DNA of 7,011 bases from Anaerobacillus sp. (GTDB taxonomy: Bacteria; Bacillota; Bacilli; Bacillales; Anaerobacillaceae), in contig SKSA01000154.1 in assembly GCA_007118195.1 (NCBI GenBank), forward strand, positions 1-7,011, given 5' to 3'. The position numbers and the translations under genes are program-made. Every line of letters starts with the position of its first letter. Positions within the stretch are counted from its first letter, which is position 1. Positions 1-6,889 of this stretch are shown here, piece after piece. The notes under the pieces are model-generated. The model did no database searches. It was not told the DNA's origin and was given only the letters and a program-made list of their open reading frames with translations.

Positions 1-111
1 GCATTAATGTTAATGATGAACCTCCGTAACTTAAAAACGGTAAGGTAATCCCTGTTACCGGCATAAGCCCAATTACTACCCCGATGTTAATCATTACTTG
101 AATAGCAATTA
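1..111 (-). pseudogene. Duplicated internal fragment of spoVE, truncated by the window edge
   Basis: These 111 bases are identical, base for base, to 368-478 inside spoVE and lie in the same orientation. They encode residues 315-351 of SpoVE (TTG-start numbering), which include the conserved SEDS signature ending in SYGGSS. Upstream of the fragment, reading on the minus strand, the match stops at 111/112 and the frame meets a TGA stop at 118-116, so the piece is not the tail of a longer open frame. An internal ATG exists but has no Shine-Dalgarno sequence. The fragment runs off the window, so whether it continues to the spoVE stop is unknown. It is a non-functional duplicate or an assembly artefact at a contig end. 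Confidence 0.75.
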
Positions 112-129
112 AATATCACTATAAAACTG

Positions 130-159
130 AAAAAAGCCCATTAATTTTAGGGCTCTTTT
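130..159 (-). terminator. Rho-independent terminator downstream of spoVE
   Basis: On the minus strand AAAAGAGCCC pairs with GGGCTTTTTT across a ten-base AT-rich loop. The right arm supplies a run of six T. The single imperfect pair is G.U when read as minus-strand RNA but A.C when read as plus-strand RNA, so the hairpin fits transcription coming from spoVE better. It lies about 160 bp past the spoVE stop, after the heptamer palindrome, and would end the mur-spoVE transcript before the duplicated spoVE fragment. Confidence 0.7.
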
Positions 160-160
160 A

Positions 161-169
161 GGGGGGGGG
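161..169. repeat. Nine-base G homopolymer
   Basis: An uninterrupted run of nine G on the plus strand lies between the terminator and the heptamer array. It is noncoding. Such tracts slip easily in replication and sequencing, so its exact length is uncertain. Confidence 0.6.
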
Positions 170-232
170 AGTTTTGAGTTTTGAGTTTTGAGTTTTGAGT
201 GTTGAGTTTTGAGTGTTGAGTGTTGAGTTTTG
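170..232. repeat. Left arm of palindromic element: nine tandem heptamers
   Basis: Nine consecutive 7-bp units of the form AGTTTTG or AGTGTTG run without interruption. In order they are four AGTTTTG, AGTGTTG, AGTTTTG, two AGTGTTG and AGTTTTG. The array faces a complementary array at 272-313. The innermost 16 bases (225-240) pair with 268-282 in a stem with one bulged A. Arrays of this kind occur as dispersed intergenic repeats in some bacteria. No coding function is apparent, and no flanking target-site duplication was seen. Confidence 0.85.
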
Positions 233-240
233 AGTTAATG

Positions 241-267
241 AAAGCTTATCCTTCGAAGCTTCGCCCA
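241..267. other. Loop of the heptamer palindrome with an internal small hairpin
   Basis: This 27-base spacer separates the two heptamer arms. It contains two AAGCTT sites (242-247 and 256-261) that can pair with each other, plus overlapping palindromes CTTCGAAG (251-258) and GAAGCTTC (255-262). It is too short for a gene. The layout, a structured loop between long complementary arms, supports a single hairpin-forming element rather than two unrelated simple repeats. Confidence 0.55.
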
Positions 268-271
268 CATA

Positions 272-313
272 ACTCAAAACTCTTCACTCTTCACTCTTCA
301 CCCAAAACTCAAA
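272..313. repeat. Right arm of palindromic element: six tandem heptamers
   Basis: Six 7-bp units run in register: ACTCAAA, three ACTCTTC, ACCCAAA and ACTCAAA. Reverse complemented, they align unit by unit with the inner heptamers of the left arm (170-232), giving an imperfect hairpin of about 45 bp per side. The arm ends two bases before a short AT stretch leading to the spoVE stop at 318-320, so the whole element lies in the spoVE 3' untranslated region. Confidence 0.8.
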
Positions 314-317
314 AATA

Positions 318-1418
318 CTAATAACGTGCATAGCGACTTATATTCAACAAAACACCAACCGCAACGAGCATTAATGTTAATGATGAACCTCCGTAACTTA
401 AAAACGGTAAGGTAATCCCTGTTACCGGCATAAGCCCAATTACTACCCCGATGTTAATCATTACTTGAATAGCAATTACTCCGATAATGCCTACAGCAAA
501 CAAACTACCAAATAAATCTGGGGCGCCTAAAGCAACACGAATTCCACGCCACAACAAAATACTAAATAATAAAATAACAAACGTTCCACCTATAAACCCA
601 AGCTCTTCGGATAAAATCGCAAAAATAAAGTCTGTTTGTGGCTCAGGTAAGTAAAAAAACTTTTGCCTACTTTCACCTAAACCTAGACCCATCAATCCTC
701 CTGGGCCGATCGCATACAACGATTGAATAATTTGAAAGCCACTTCCTAAAGGATCAGACCACGGATCTAAAAACGAAGTAATTCGTTTTATACGGTAAGG
801 CGCTGAAATAATAAGCGCAGCAAAACCCGCGAGACCAATCATTCCTAAACCTACGAAATGACTTAATTTTGCACCGGAAACATATATCATTACAACACAA
901 GTGCCGACCATAACAGCTCCAGTCCCTAGATCAGGTTGAAGCATAATCAATCCAAAAGCTAGCATTACTAATGAAAGTGAAGGAAGAAGTCCTTGCTTAA
1001 ACTTAGTGATTGTTTTTTGGTTCTCCGACAAGTACTTAGCTAAAAAGGCAATCATCGCAAATTTCATAAATTCAGATGGTTGAATTGAAAAAGCCCCGAC
1101 ACCTAACCAACTTTGCGCTCCACCTCTGACAAGTCCAACGCCCGGAATGAGAACGACGACCAATAAAATAAAACAAATAACCACTAATAGTTTGGCATGT
1201 TTTCGCCATGTCCAATAATCAACATTCATAATAATAAACATTGCAATAACACCTAAGCCAGCAAAGAAAAGCTGTCGTTTAGCAAAAAAGAACGCATCAT
1301 CAAACTTATACGTAGCCCAAACAGCGCTAGCACTATAAACCATGATCATCCCAATAGTTAATAAGGACAGTGTTGTAATAATTATAATAAAGTCTGGTGT
1401 TGTTTTCGTTTTAGGCAA
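318..1418 (-). CDS. spoVE: Stage V sporulation protein E, SEDS-family peptidoglycan glycosyltransferase
   Basis: Polytopic membrane protein of the FtsW/RodA/SpoVE (SEDS) family, which polymerises lipid II into glycan strands with a partner class B PBP. SpoVE with SpoVD makes spore cortex. The TTG start at 1418-1416 gives 366 aa, the Bacillus SpoVE length as I recall it. About ten hydrophobic segments are visible. Family motifs, numbered from this start, are SIQPSEFMK (111-119), LDPWSDPLGSGFQ (217-229), ESRQKFFYLPEPQTDFIF (249-266) and the C-terminal signature from N322 to S346. D263, in TDFIF, is at the position I take to be the catalytic Asp of the family. The frame continues upstream to an ATG at 1433, but GAGGTG at 1426-1431 lies inside that extension, seven bases before the TTG. 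Identity as SpoVE rather than FtsW rests on the position after murD and overall resemblance. The gene is intact and ends in TAG. Confidence 0.93.
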   Translation of the reverse strand: MPKTKTTPDFIIIITTLSLLTIGMIMVYSASAVWATYKFDDAFFFAKRQLFFAGLGVIAMFIIMNVDYWTWRKHAKLLVVICFILLVVVLIPGVGLVRGGAQSWLGVGAFSIQPSEFMKFAMIAFLAKYLSENQKTITKFKQGLLPSLSLVMLAFGLIMLQPDLGTGAVMVGTCVVMIYVSGAKLSHFVGLGMIGLAGFAALIISAPYRIKRITSFLDPWSDPLGSGFQIIQSLYAIGPGGLMGLGLGESRQKFFYLPEPQTDFIFAILSEELGFIGGTFVILLFSILLWRGIRVALGAPDLFGSLFAVGIIGVIAIQVMINIGVVIGLMPVTGITLPFLSYGGSSLTLMLVAVGVLLNISRYARY

Positions 1419-1425
1419 TGTGGAA

Positions 1426-1431
1426 CACCTC
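1426..1431 (-). promoter_or_regulatory. Shine-Dalgarno site that fixes the TTG start of spoVE
   Basis: On the minus strand GAGGTG is followed by seven bases and then TTG at 1418-1416. The alternative ATG at 1433 has only AT-rich sequence upstream and no Shine-Dalgarno match, and the GAGGTG would sit within its second to fourth codons. This favours the TTG start. Confidence 0.75.
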
Positions 1432-1467
1432 ATTCATTTTTGAATTTGGGCAAGCCCCTATTACCTA

Positions 1468-1496
1468 TATGTATGCAGACGCTAGTGATACATGTC
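1468..1496 (-). promoter_or_regulatory. Possible sigma-E promoter for spoVE
   Basis: In the murD-spoVE gap the minus strand shows GACATGTA (1496-1489), a 13-base spacer and CATACATA (1475-1468). The second box is close to the sigma-E -10 consensus CATACAnT, and the first resembles the -35 form GTCATATT at five of eight positions. In Bacillus subtilis spoVE is known to be expressed from sigma-E promoters in this same gap. A start near 1461 would leave a leader of about 40 bases before the TTG. This is a motif match by eye only. Confidence 0.45.
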
Positions 1497-1499
1497 CAT

Positions 1500-2855
1500 T
1501 TATTTTTCTAAGTTATAAACGGCTTCAATAAACGTATCTCCTCTTTCTTCAAAGGTTTTAAACTGATCCCAACTCGCACATGCAGGCGAAAGCAATATAA
1601 CATCTCCACTTTTTGAATGCTCATAAGCAACATTGACCGCTTCATTCACATTGTTAACAATTTCTATAAATGTCAACCCTGCTTTTTTAGCTGCAACGGC
1701 CAGTTTCTGAGCTGTTGCTCCATATAGAACAATGCCTTTCAATTTTTCAAATGTCGGAATTAACTCATCAAATTCATTGCCCCGGTCTAAACCACCAGCA
1801 AGTAAAATAACTGGTTGATTAAACGCTGAAACCGCTACTTTTGTCGCTAGCATATTTGTTGCTTTAGAGTCATTATAAAACTTACGCCCGTTAAGTGTAG
1901 TTACAAATTGCGTGCGGTGCATTACTCCCGTAAACGTTGATAAAACATCAACGATTTGTTTTGTCTTAGCGCCCGTAATTTTGGCAGCACAAACCGCCGC
2001 TACAATATTTTCTAAATTGTGAACGCCCGGAAGAACGATTTTTTCGATAGGAATAATCTTTTCCCCTCGGTAATAAATATGGTTATCCAAAATATAAGCT
2101 CCATTATCAACTACTTTTTTGACAGAGAACGTAATTTTCTTCCCATTTACTCCTGCGGCTAGTTCCATTACTTCAGGGTCATCTTCATTAATAACACAAT
2201 AGTCATCATCTGTAAGATTAGCAAAAATTTTCGCTTTTGCTTTTCCATATTCCTGTTTCGTTCCGTGGTAATCTAAGTGAGCATCAAACAGGTTTAAGAA
2301 GACTGCCACTTTCGGATGAAAGTTTTCAGTACCCATTAGCTGAAAACTAGAAACTTCTGTAACAACTATGTTGCCTTTGGTTGCTAATTGTACAACTTCA
2401 CTAGCTACTGTTCCGATATTCCCAGCGATTAAAGGCTCACGGTGGCTATTTTTTAACATTTCATAAATAAGCGTCGTCGTCGTTGTTTTCCCATTAGAGC
2501 CAGTAATTGCAATCATTTCAGCTTCAGAAATCATATTCGCAATTTCTAACTCTGTAACAACCGAAATCCCTTTACTAAGCGCCCCTTGAATAAGGGGGTT
2601 AGAGTAAGGGATACCTGGATTTTTTACTACTAAATCAAAATTTCGGTCAAGCAAGTCTAAAGGATGTCCACCACAAATGACTTCAATCCCCAATTGTTGC
2701 AACTCGCTCGCCTGAACATTTTCCTCGAGAGGTTTTTGGTCATTAACGACTACTTTTGCCCCTAACTTTTGAAGAAGCTTGCTAGCTGCTAACCCACTTT
2801 TCGCAAGACCAACAATTAATATTAATTTTTCAGCATACAATTGTTTATTTTTCAT
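1500..2855 (-). CDS. murD: UDP-N-acetylmuramoylalanine--D-glutamate ligase
   Basis: Cytoplasmic ATP-dependent ligase that adds D-glutamate to UDP-MurNAc-L-Ala, the second amino acid of the stem peptide. The 451-aa length matches the family. An N-terminal Rossmann-like UDP-binding domain begins with [13 protein letters not shown] (12-24). The central ATPase domain has the P-loop [12 protein letters not shown] (116-127), GNIG (145-148), EVSSFQL (167-173) and [11 protein letters not shown] (188-198). K207, in YGKAKAKIF, is the probable carbamylated lysine. The C-terminal domain shows YNDSKATN (327-334), LLAGGLDRG (351-359) and [11 protein letters not shown] (422-432), the last typical of MurD. 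The ATG directly follows the mraY TAG with no intergenic base. Its Shine-Dalgarno GAGGTG (2865-2870) lies in the last codons of mraY, so the two are probably translationally coupled. No defect is seen. Confidence 0.97.
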   Translation of the reverse strand: MKNKQLYAEKLILIVGLAKSGLAASKLLQKLGAKVVVNDQKPLEENVQASELQQLGIEVICGGHPLDLLDRNFDLVVKNPGIPYSNPLIQGALSKGISVVTELEIANMISEAEMIAITGSNGKTTTTTLIYEMLKNSHREPLIAGNIGTVASEVVQLATKGNIVVTEVSSFQLMGTENFHPKVAVFLNLFDAHLDYHGTKQEYGKAKAKIFANLTDDDYCVINEDDPEVMELAAGVNGKKITFSVKKVVDNGAYILDNHIYYRGEKIIPIEKIVLPGVHNLENIVAAVCAAKITGAKTKQIVDVLSTFTGVMHRTQFVTTLNGRKFYNDSKATNMLATKVAVSAFNQPVILLAGGLDRGNEFDELIPTFEKLKGIVLYGATAQKLAVAAKKAGLTFIEIVNNVNEAVNVAYEHSKSGDVILLSPACASWDQFKTFEERGDTFIEAVYNLEK

Positions 2856-3830
2856 CTATATCCACACCTCTAAGTAAATTCCTAGTACAGCAAATACTAG
2901 GCCGACAAGCCAGAAAGTAACGACCACCCGCCATTCAGACCACCCTGATAACTCGTAATGGTGATGAAGTGGACTCATCTTAAATATGCGCTTTCCTCTT
3001 GTTTTAAAAGAAATGACTTGAATGATTACAGAAAGTGTTTCAATGACGAAAACACCACCTATGATTACAAGTAAAATTTCCATTTTGGTTAAAATAGCTA
3101 CAGCGGCAATCGCACCACCTAAGGCCAGAGATCCTGTGTCACCCATAAACACTTTTGCAGGATGTGCATTAAAAACGAGAAAACCTAATACTGCACCTAC
3201 AACCGCTGCACAAAACAGGGCAATTTCTATTTGTTCAGCGTTAAAAGCAATGACTGCATAGGCACCGAAGGCAATTGCAGCAGTACCAGCAAGTAAACCG
3301 TCTAACCCGTCAGTTAAATTAACAGCATTTGAAGCACCAACAAGCATAAAGATGATTAATGGTAAATATAAAATACCGATATCGACACCGAAGTTCGTAC
3401 CTGGAATCGCAATCTCGGTTGAAAAATTTAATTGATTAATGACAATATAAAAAATGACCGCTACGATTAATTGTCCAATTAATTTTTGTTTTGACGTTAA
3501 CCCTAAATTTCGTTTTAAAACTACTTTAATAAAATCATCTAAAAATCCTAATATACCGAAACCAACTGTAACAAGTAAAAGTAAATATATTTCCACTGTT
3601 AAGTTTGAGAATTGTGCGACCATAATAATTGTTGCAATTACAATCGCTAGTAAAATCATTACCCCACCCATTGTCGGCGTACCACTTTTCTTTTGGTGGG
3701 ACTTCGGTCCTTCTTCTCTTATACTTTGGCCGAATTTCAACCTGCGTAAAAATGGAATAATAATAGGTGATAATACTACTGAAATTACAAACGCTACACT
3801 TAATGTAAAAAATAAAAATTTCTCAGGCAT
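2856..3830 (-). CDS. mraY: Phospho-N-acetylmuramoyl-pentapeptide-transferase (lipid I synthase)
   Basis: Integral membrane enzyme that transfers phospho-MurNAc-pentapeptide from UDP to undecaprenyl phosphate, giving lipid I on the inner face of the membrane. At 324 aa it has the usual length, with about ten hydrophobic segments. Recognisable motifs are [16 protein letters not shown] (41-56), the acidic pair in FLDDFIKV (D98, D99), [12 protein letters not shown] (168-179), [13 protein letters not shown] (227-239, with D231) and the histidine cluster in MSPLHHHYE (H289-H291). These cover the Mg2+- and nucleotide-binding sites of the family. The start follows a G-rich Shine-Dalgarno GGAAGGGGGG (3838-3847) by seven bases; its first G is the last base of the murF stop. 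The gap to murF is 16 bp, and the 3' end abuts murD. The gene is intact. Confidence 0.97.
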   Translation of the reverse strand: MPEKFLFFTLSVAFVISVVLSPIIIPFLRRLKFGQSIREEGPKSHQKKSGTPTMGGVMILLAIVIATIIMVAQFSNLTVEIYLLLLVTVGFGILGFLDDFIKVVLKRNLGLTSKQKLIGQLIVAVIFYIVINQLNFSTEIAIPGTNFGVDIGILYLPLIIFMLVGASNAVNLTDGLDGLLAGTAAIAFGAYAVIAFNAEQIEIALFCAAVVGAVLGFLVFNAHPAKVFMGDTGSLALGGAIAAVAILTKMEILLVIIGGVFVIETLSVIIQVISFKTRGKRIFKMSPLHHHYELSGWSEWRVVVTFWLVGLVFAVLGIYLEVWI

Positions 3831-3846
3831 ATTTAATCCCCCCTTC

Positions 3847-5208
3847 CTACATAAATAAATCAGCGGAGAGCGTTTCTAACTTCATACCACGTGAAGCTTT
3901 CAACAGAACAACACTTCCATCATTTAGTAAATTGATTAAATCGCTTTTTGCTTCTTCTTTCGTTTTATAAGATTTTATTTCTATTTTATATTGATTACTT
4001 TTTAATAATGCCTCACTTATCCACTTTCCTTTTTCACCAATGGTTAAAAGATGTGTAATCGGCTCAGTAATCACATCTGCCACAGTTTCGTGCAATTGTT
4101 TTTCATCTTCCCCTAACTCATACATATCACCCAATACAAGAATTCTTCGTGAAAACCCTTTAAGGTGCTTGATTGTCTCAATTGCTGCCCTCATTGACGT
4201 TGGACTAGAATTATAAGCGTCATTTATAATTGTCGATCCATACAAACCGGCTTTTTTTTCCATTCTCATTCCTGTTAACGTACAGTTGTCTAACCCTACT
4301 TGAATCCTATGTTCACTTAGTCCTAAATATTTCCCAACCGCTAACGCAAATGTCGCATTTTTGACATTATGCTTACCTAAAAGTCGTAAAGAAAAATGTG
4401 AGTTGTCATTTAATGAAAAATTAGTGCCGTCAGCTGTTTGTTCAATACTGGTAATTTTAAAATCATTATGCTCATTATAACCACACTTTAACACATTTAG
4501 TTTATCGGTAACTTTCAGTAATGGCTCATCTCCATCAATGACTAATATCCCATCATCCTTCAAACCGTCCATGATTTCGAGTTTTGCTTTTGCAATCCCT
4601 TCTCTACTTCCTAGCTGTTCAATATGAGATTCACCTATATTAGTAATAATCGCAATGTCAGGTTTGGCAAGCTTACTTAAAAAAGAAATCTCACCAAAGT
4701 GGTTCATCCCCATTTCAAGTATAGCTACTTCACAGTTATTAGGCATCGCTAAAATCGTTAACGGTAATCCGATATGATTGTTGTAATTTCCTTGTGTTTT
4801 ATGAGTTATAAAGTTTTTTTTAAGAACCGATTCGAGTAAATCTTTTGTGGAGGTTTTCCCATTACTCCCTGTTACACCTATCACTTTAGGTTTTACCTTT
4901 TGTAAATATATGCTTGCTAAATACTGTAATGCTTTTAAAGTATCCTCAACAAAAAAAATAGGAAAATCGCCATTTAAATCTTTTGGAATAGGTCTACTTT
5001 CGTCCCATAGAACAGCGATAGCACCACTCTCTATCGCACCTTGTAGAAAATCGTGACCATCAAAACGGTCACCAACAATAGGAATAAAAAGTCCGTTTTT
5101 AACTTGTTTACGGCTATCGATAGATACAGACTCAATATTTATTTCTCCATGAATATCTCCTGAAAACTTCTTAGAGATTTCTTTTAACAAATTTATGTTA
5201 AAACTCAT
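3847..5208 (-). CDS. murF: UDP-N-acetylmuramoyl-tripeptide--D-alanyl-D-alanine ligase
   Basis: Cytoplasmic Mur ligase that adds the D-Ala-D-Ala dipeptide to complete UDP-MurNAc-pentapeptide, the MraY substrate. It has 453 aa, within family range. The N-terminal domain carries [18 protein letters not shown] (28-45), GDRFDGHDF (46-54) and VLWDE (66-70). The ATPase domain has the P-loop [13 protein letters not shown] (111-123), the MurF-type [11 protein letters not shown] (140-150), [10 protein letters not shown] (165-174) and [13 protein letters not shown] (189-201). The C-terminal domain has [12 protein letters not shown] (328-339), LGDMYELGE (359-367) and KASRGMKLE (437-445). The NNHIG and MGM motifs separate it from MurE. 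Its ATG overlaps the murE 3' end by 11 bp, with AAAGGAG at 5219-5225 ten bases upstream, so translation is probably coupled. In B. subtilis murF lies elsewhere, beside ddl; here it sits between murE and mraY. Confidence 0.96.
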   Translation of the reverse strand: MSFNINLLKEISKKFSGDIHGEINIESVSIDSRKQVKNGLFIPIVGDRFDGHDFLQGAIESGAIAVLWDESRPIPKDLNGDFPIFFVEDTLKALQYLASIYLQKVKPKVIGVTGSNGKTSTKDLLESVLKKNFITHKTQGNYNNHIGLPLTILAMPNNCEVAILEMGMNHFGEISFLSKLAKPDIAIITNIGESHIEQLGSREGIAKAKLEIMDGLKDDGILVIDGDEPLLKVTDKLNVLKCGYNEHNDFKITSIEQTADGTNFSLNDNSHFSLRLLGKHNVKNATFALAVGKYLGLSEHRIQVGLDNCTLTGMRMEKKAGLYGSTIINDAYNSSPTSMRAAIETIKHLKGFSRRILVLGDMYELGEDEKQLHETVADVITEPITHLLTIGEKGKWISEALLKSNQYKIEIKSYKTKEEAKSDLINLLNDGSVVLLKASRGMKLETLSADLFM

Positions 5209-6679
5209 TGATACCGCGCTCCTTTATTGCCTCACTAGCAACTAGACGATCATCAAAGAAAATCGTATTTTTCCCAATTACTTGATAGGTTTCATGTCCT
5301 TTCCCTGCAATAACAATCACATCATTTTCTTTTGCTTTGCCAACAGCATATGAGATCGCATTTTTACGGTCAACAATTGAAACATGACTACTATTTTCCG
5401 TTAGCCCTTCTTCCATGTCTTTAATAATTTGTAATGGATCTTCACTTCTTGGATTATCGGAAGTTAAGATCACATGGTTTCCTAAGTCATTTGCAATCTT
5501 CGCCATAACTGGCCGCTTTGTTTTGTCTCGGTCTCCCCCACATCCAACAACAACATAGATCTCTCCTAAAACAAATTCTTTCACAGTAAGTAGGACATTC
5601 TCTAAGCTATCTGGAGTATGGGCATAGTCGACAATCACTGTAAAAGGTTGTCCTGCATCAACTGGTTCAAAACGACCAGAAACACCATCAACATTTTCTA
5701 GCGACTCAATAATGGCATCAAGAGGTAGCCCATCCACAAGACATGTTGTCATCGCAGCTAAAGCATTATAGACACTAAATTTCCCAATCATCTTTAATTG
5801 TACCGAATGCTTTTGACCAAAGGCTTCAACTTCAAAATGGGTTCCTTGAGCAGTAATTTTTATGTTTGTTGCTCTAACGTCACATTCATGGTCAATCCCA
5901 TAAGTAACAATTTGAGCAGCGGTCATCTTCTCGTATTCTTTAGATGCAGGGTCATCCGCATTTAATACGGCTATTTTTTTATCCTTATTACAATACGTAT
6001 TTCCTAGTTGTGCAAATAACAACCCTTTCGCATTACGATAAGCTTCCATCGTTTGATGATAATCTAGGTGATCTTGCGAAAGATTTGTAAATACAGCTAT
6101 GTTAAAATCACAACCTCTTACTCTCCCAAGGTGAAGGGCGTGACTCGAAACTTCCATAATTGCCGATTGAACACCTTGATCAACCATTTTCTGAAAACTT
6201 TGTTGTAAGGAGATAGACTCTGGTGTCGTATTTTTTGCCTCCACTTTCTCATCAGCTATTTTCATGTACATTGTACCAATCAATCCGGTTTTAACGCTGG
6301 CATCCATTAATATTTGATCAATCAAATGTGTTGTAGTTGTTTTTCCGTTTGTACCAGTCACTCCGATCAGCGAAAGTTTCGTTGTAGGGTGATCATAAAA
6401 TACATTTGAAATAATCGCCATTGCTCGTTTCGTATCTTTCACATAAATAACAGGTACAGCGACATTTAATGGCTTTTCGGCTAAGATCGCCACCGCACCT
6501 TTTTCAATTGCTTGGTGTGCAAAGTCATGTCCGTCTACTGTATATCCTTCTATACAAATAAATAGACTTCCGTCTTTCACTTGTCGGGAGTCCATTTCAA
6601 TTGTATTAATAGCAGGGTTTGAATCATTACTTTTCGAAAATTGCTGCAAGCAGCCCACAAGTTCATTTAGAGTCATCAT
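5198..6679 (-). CDS. murE: UDP-MurNAc-L-Ala-D-Glu--meso-2,6-diaminopimelate ligase
   Basis: Cytoplasmic ATP-dependent ligase that adds the third residue of the stem peptide. The C-terminal motif DNPRSEDP (408-415) marks the meso-DAP-specific type, as opposed to lysine-adding enzymes. It has 493 aa. The N-terminal UDP-binding domain shows IEMDSRQVKDGSLFICI (27-43) and GYTVDGHDF (45-53). The ATPase domain has the P-loop GVTGTNGKTTTT (106-117), NTTPES (150-155), EVSSHAL (176-182) and NLSQDHLDYH (199-208). K218, in YRNAKGLLF, is the probable carbamylated lysine. The C-terminal domain has DYAHTPDS (351-358), GCGGDRDKTKRP (379-390) and GKGHE (459-463). Two ATG codons stand in a row. The first is preferred because GAGGT (6689-6693) is nine bases upstream of it, against twelve for the second. 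It is the first gene of the run here; spoVD, its usual upstream neighbour in Bacillus, is not in the window. The gene is intact. Confidence 0.97.
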   Translation of the reverse strand: MMTLNELVGCLQQFSKSNDSNPAINTIEMDSRQVKDGSLFICIEGYTVDGHDFAHQAIEKGAVAILAEKPLNVAVPVIYVKDTKRAMAIISNVFYDHPTTKLSLIGVTGTNGKTTTTHLIDQILMDASVKTGLIGTMYMKIADEKVEAKNTTPESISLQQSFQKMVDQGVQSAIMEVSSHALHLGRVRGCDFNIAVFTNLSQDHLDYHQTMEAYRNAKGLLFAQLGNTYCNKDKKIAVLNADDPASKEYEKMTAAQIVTYGIDHECDVRATNIKITAQGTHFEVEAFGQKHSVQLKMIGKFSVYNALAAMTTCLVDGLPLDAIIESLENVDGVSGRFEPVDAGQPFTVIVDYAHTPDSLENVLLTVKEFVLGEIYVVVGCGGDRDKTKRPVMAKIANDLGNHVILTSDNPRSEDPLQIIKDMEEGLTENSSHVSIVDRKNAISYAVGKAKENDVIVIAGKGHETYQVIGKNTIFFDDRLVASEAIKERGINEF

Positions 6680-6763
6680 TTTCCATTAACCTCACAATCA
6701 TTTAACTTATCTCTAGCGTAGCTATTAATCGCAGTTTTTAAACTTTAAAATAATCTATTTTTA
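6680..6763 (-). other. AT-rich leader upstream of murE
   Basis: This 84-bp stretch lies between the murE start and the tandem hairpin repeats. Apart from the murE Shine-Dalgarno (6689-6693) I see no clear element. Several weak -10-like AT boxes occur, but none pairs with a convincing -35 at 16-18 bp. I therefore do not call a promoter, although one would be needed if the upstream hairpins stop readthrough. Together with the repeats to its right, it makes a gene-free region of more than 330 bp. Confidence 0.5.
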
Positions 6764-6889
6764 CATACAAAACCCTCATGACGGCCATTCGTCACCATCT
6801 AATATGGAAAAGGCGGATGATTTCCTTCTCTTCGCTGTGACCTTCTAACGAATCTCAGAGGCTCATTCACGAAATCATCCGCCTTTTTT
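6764..6889. repeat. Tandem hairpin repeat, unit 1 (complete)
   Basis: This complete 126-bp unit begins CATACAAAAC and is followed directly by a second copy beginning CATACAAAAAC. It contains a small hairpin (6779-6794, TGACGG / TCGTCA with a four-base loop) and a large one (arms 6808-6824 and 6871-6887). Its 69-bp core (6812-6880) differs from unit 2 at six positions, about 91% identity. No reading frame of note is present. It resembles a dispersed intergenic repeat, but I cannot assign it to a named family. Confidence 0.8.
6808..6889. terminator. Large perfect-stem hairpin, possible bidirectional terminator
   Basis: AAAAGGCGGATGATTTC (6808-6824) is the exact reverse complement of 6871-6887, giving 17 perfect base pairs around a 46-base loop. 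In the plus direction the right arm ends in six T (6884-6889). In the minus direction, towards murE, it ends in four T. The loop is longer than in a typical terminator but can itself fold: 6837-6840 GTGA pairs with 6867-6870 TCAC. It may stop transcription entering from either side, or act only as a structured repeat. Confidence 0.45.

Noticed and set aside
170..313. Heptamer arrays as a CRISPR array
   Set aside because: The repeats are 7 bp, directly adjacent with no spacers, and in two inverted blocks, unlike CRISPR.
1411..1437. Eight-codon minus-strand mini-ORF (ATG at 1437 to TAA) overlapping the spoVE start
   Set aside because: It has no Shine-Dalgarno sequence of its own and is short enough to occur by chance. 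A coupling role cannot be supported.
1449..1458. GGGC-AA-GCCC inverted repeat in the murD-spoVE gap as a terminator
   Set aside because: The four-base stem has a two-base loop and no T run follows, so it is too weak to call.
3022..3261. Plus-strand open frame of 79 codons
   Set aside because: It lies wholly antisense to mraY, has no recognisable protein features and has no clear ribosome site; mraY motifs occupy the opposite strand.
3454..3858. Plus-strand open frame of 134 codons
   Set aside because: It is antisense to the 5' half of mraY and the murF-mraY junction. Its composition is that of a reverse-complemented membrane protein gene, with no family resemblance.
4847..5056. Plus-strand open frame of 69 codons
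   Set aside because: It is antisense to the conserved N-terminal and P-loop region of murF and has no independent evidence of coding.
6740..6770. Sigma-A promoter for murE (TTGTAT with TAAAGT at 17 bp)
   Set aside because: Only three of six -35 and four of six -10 bases match, which is expected by chance in AT-rich sequence.
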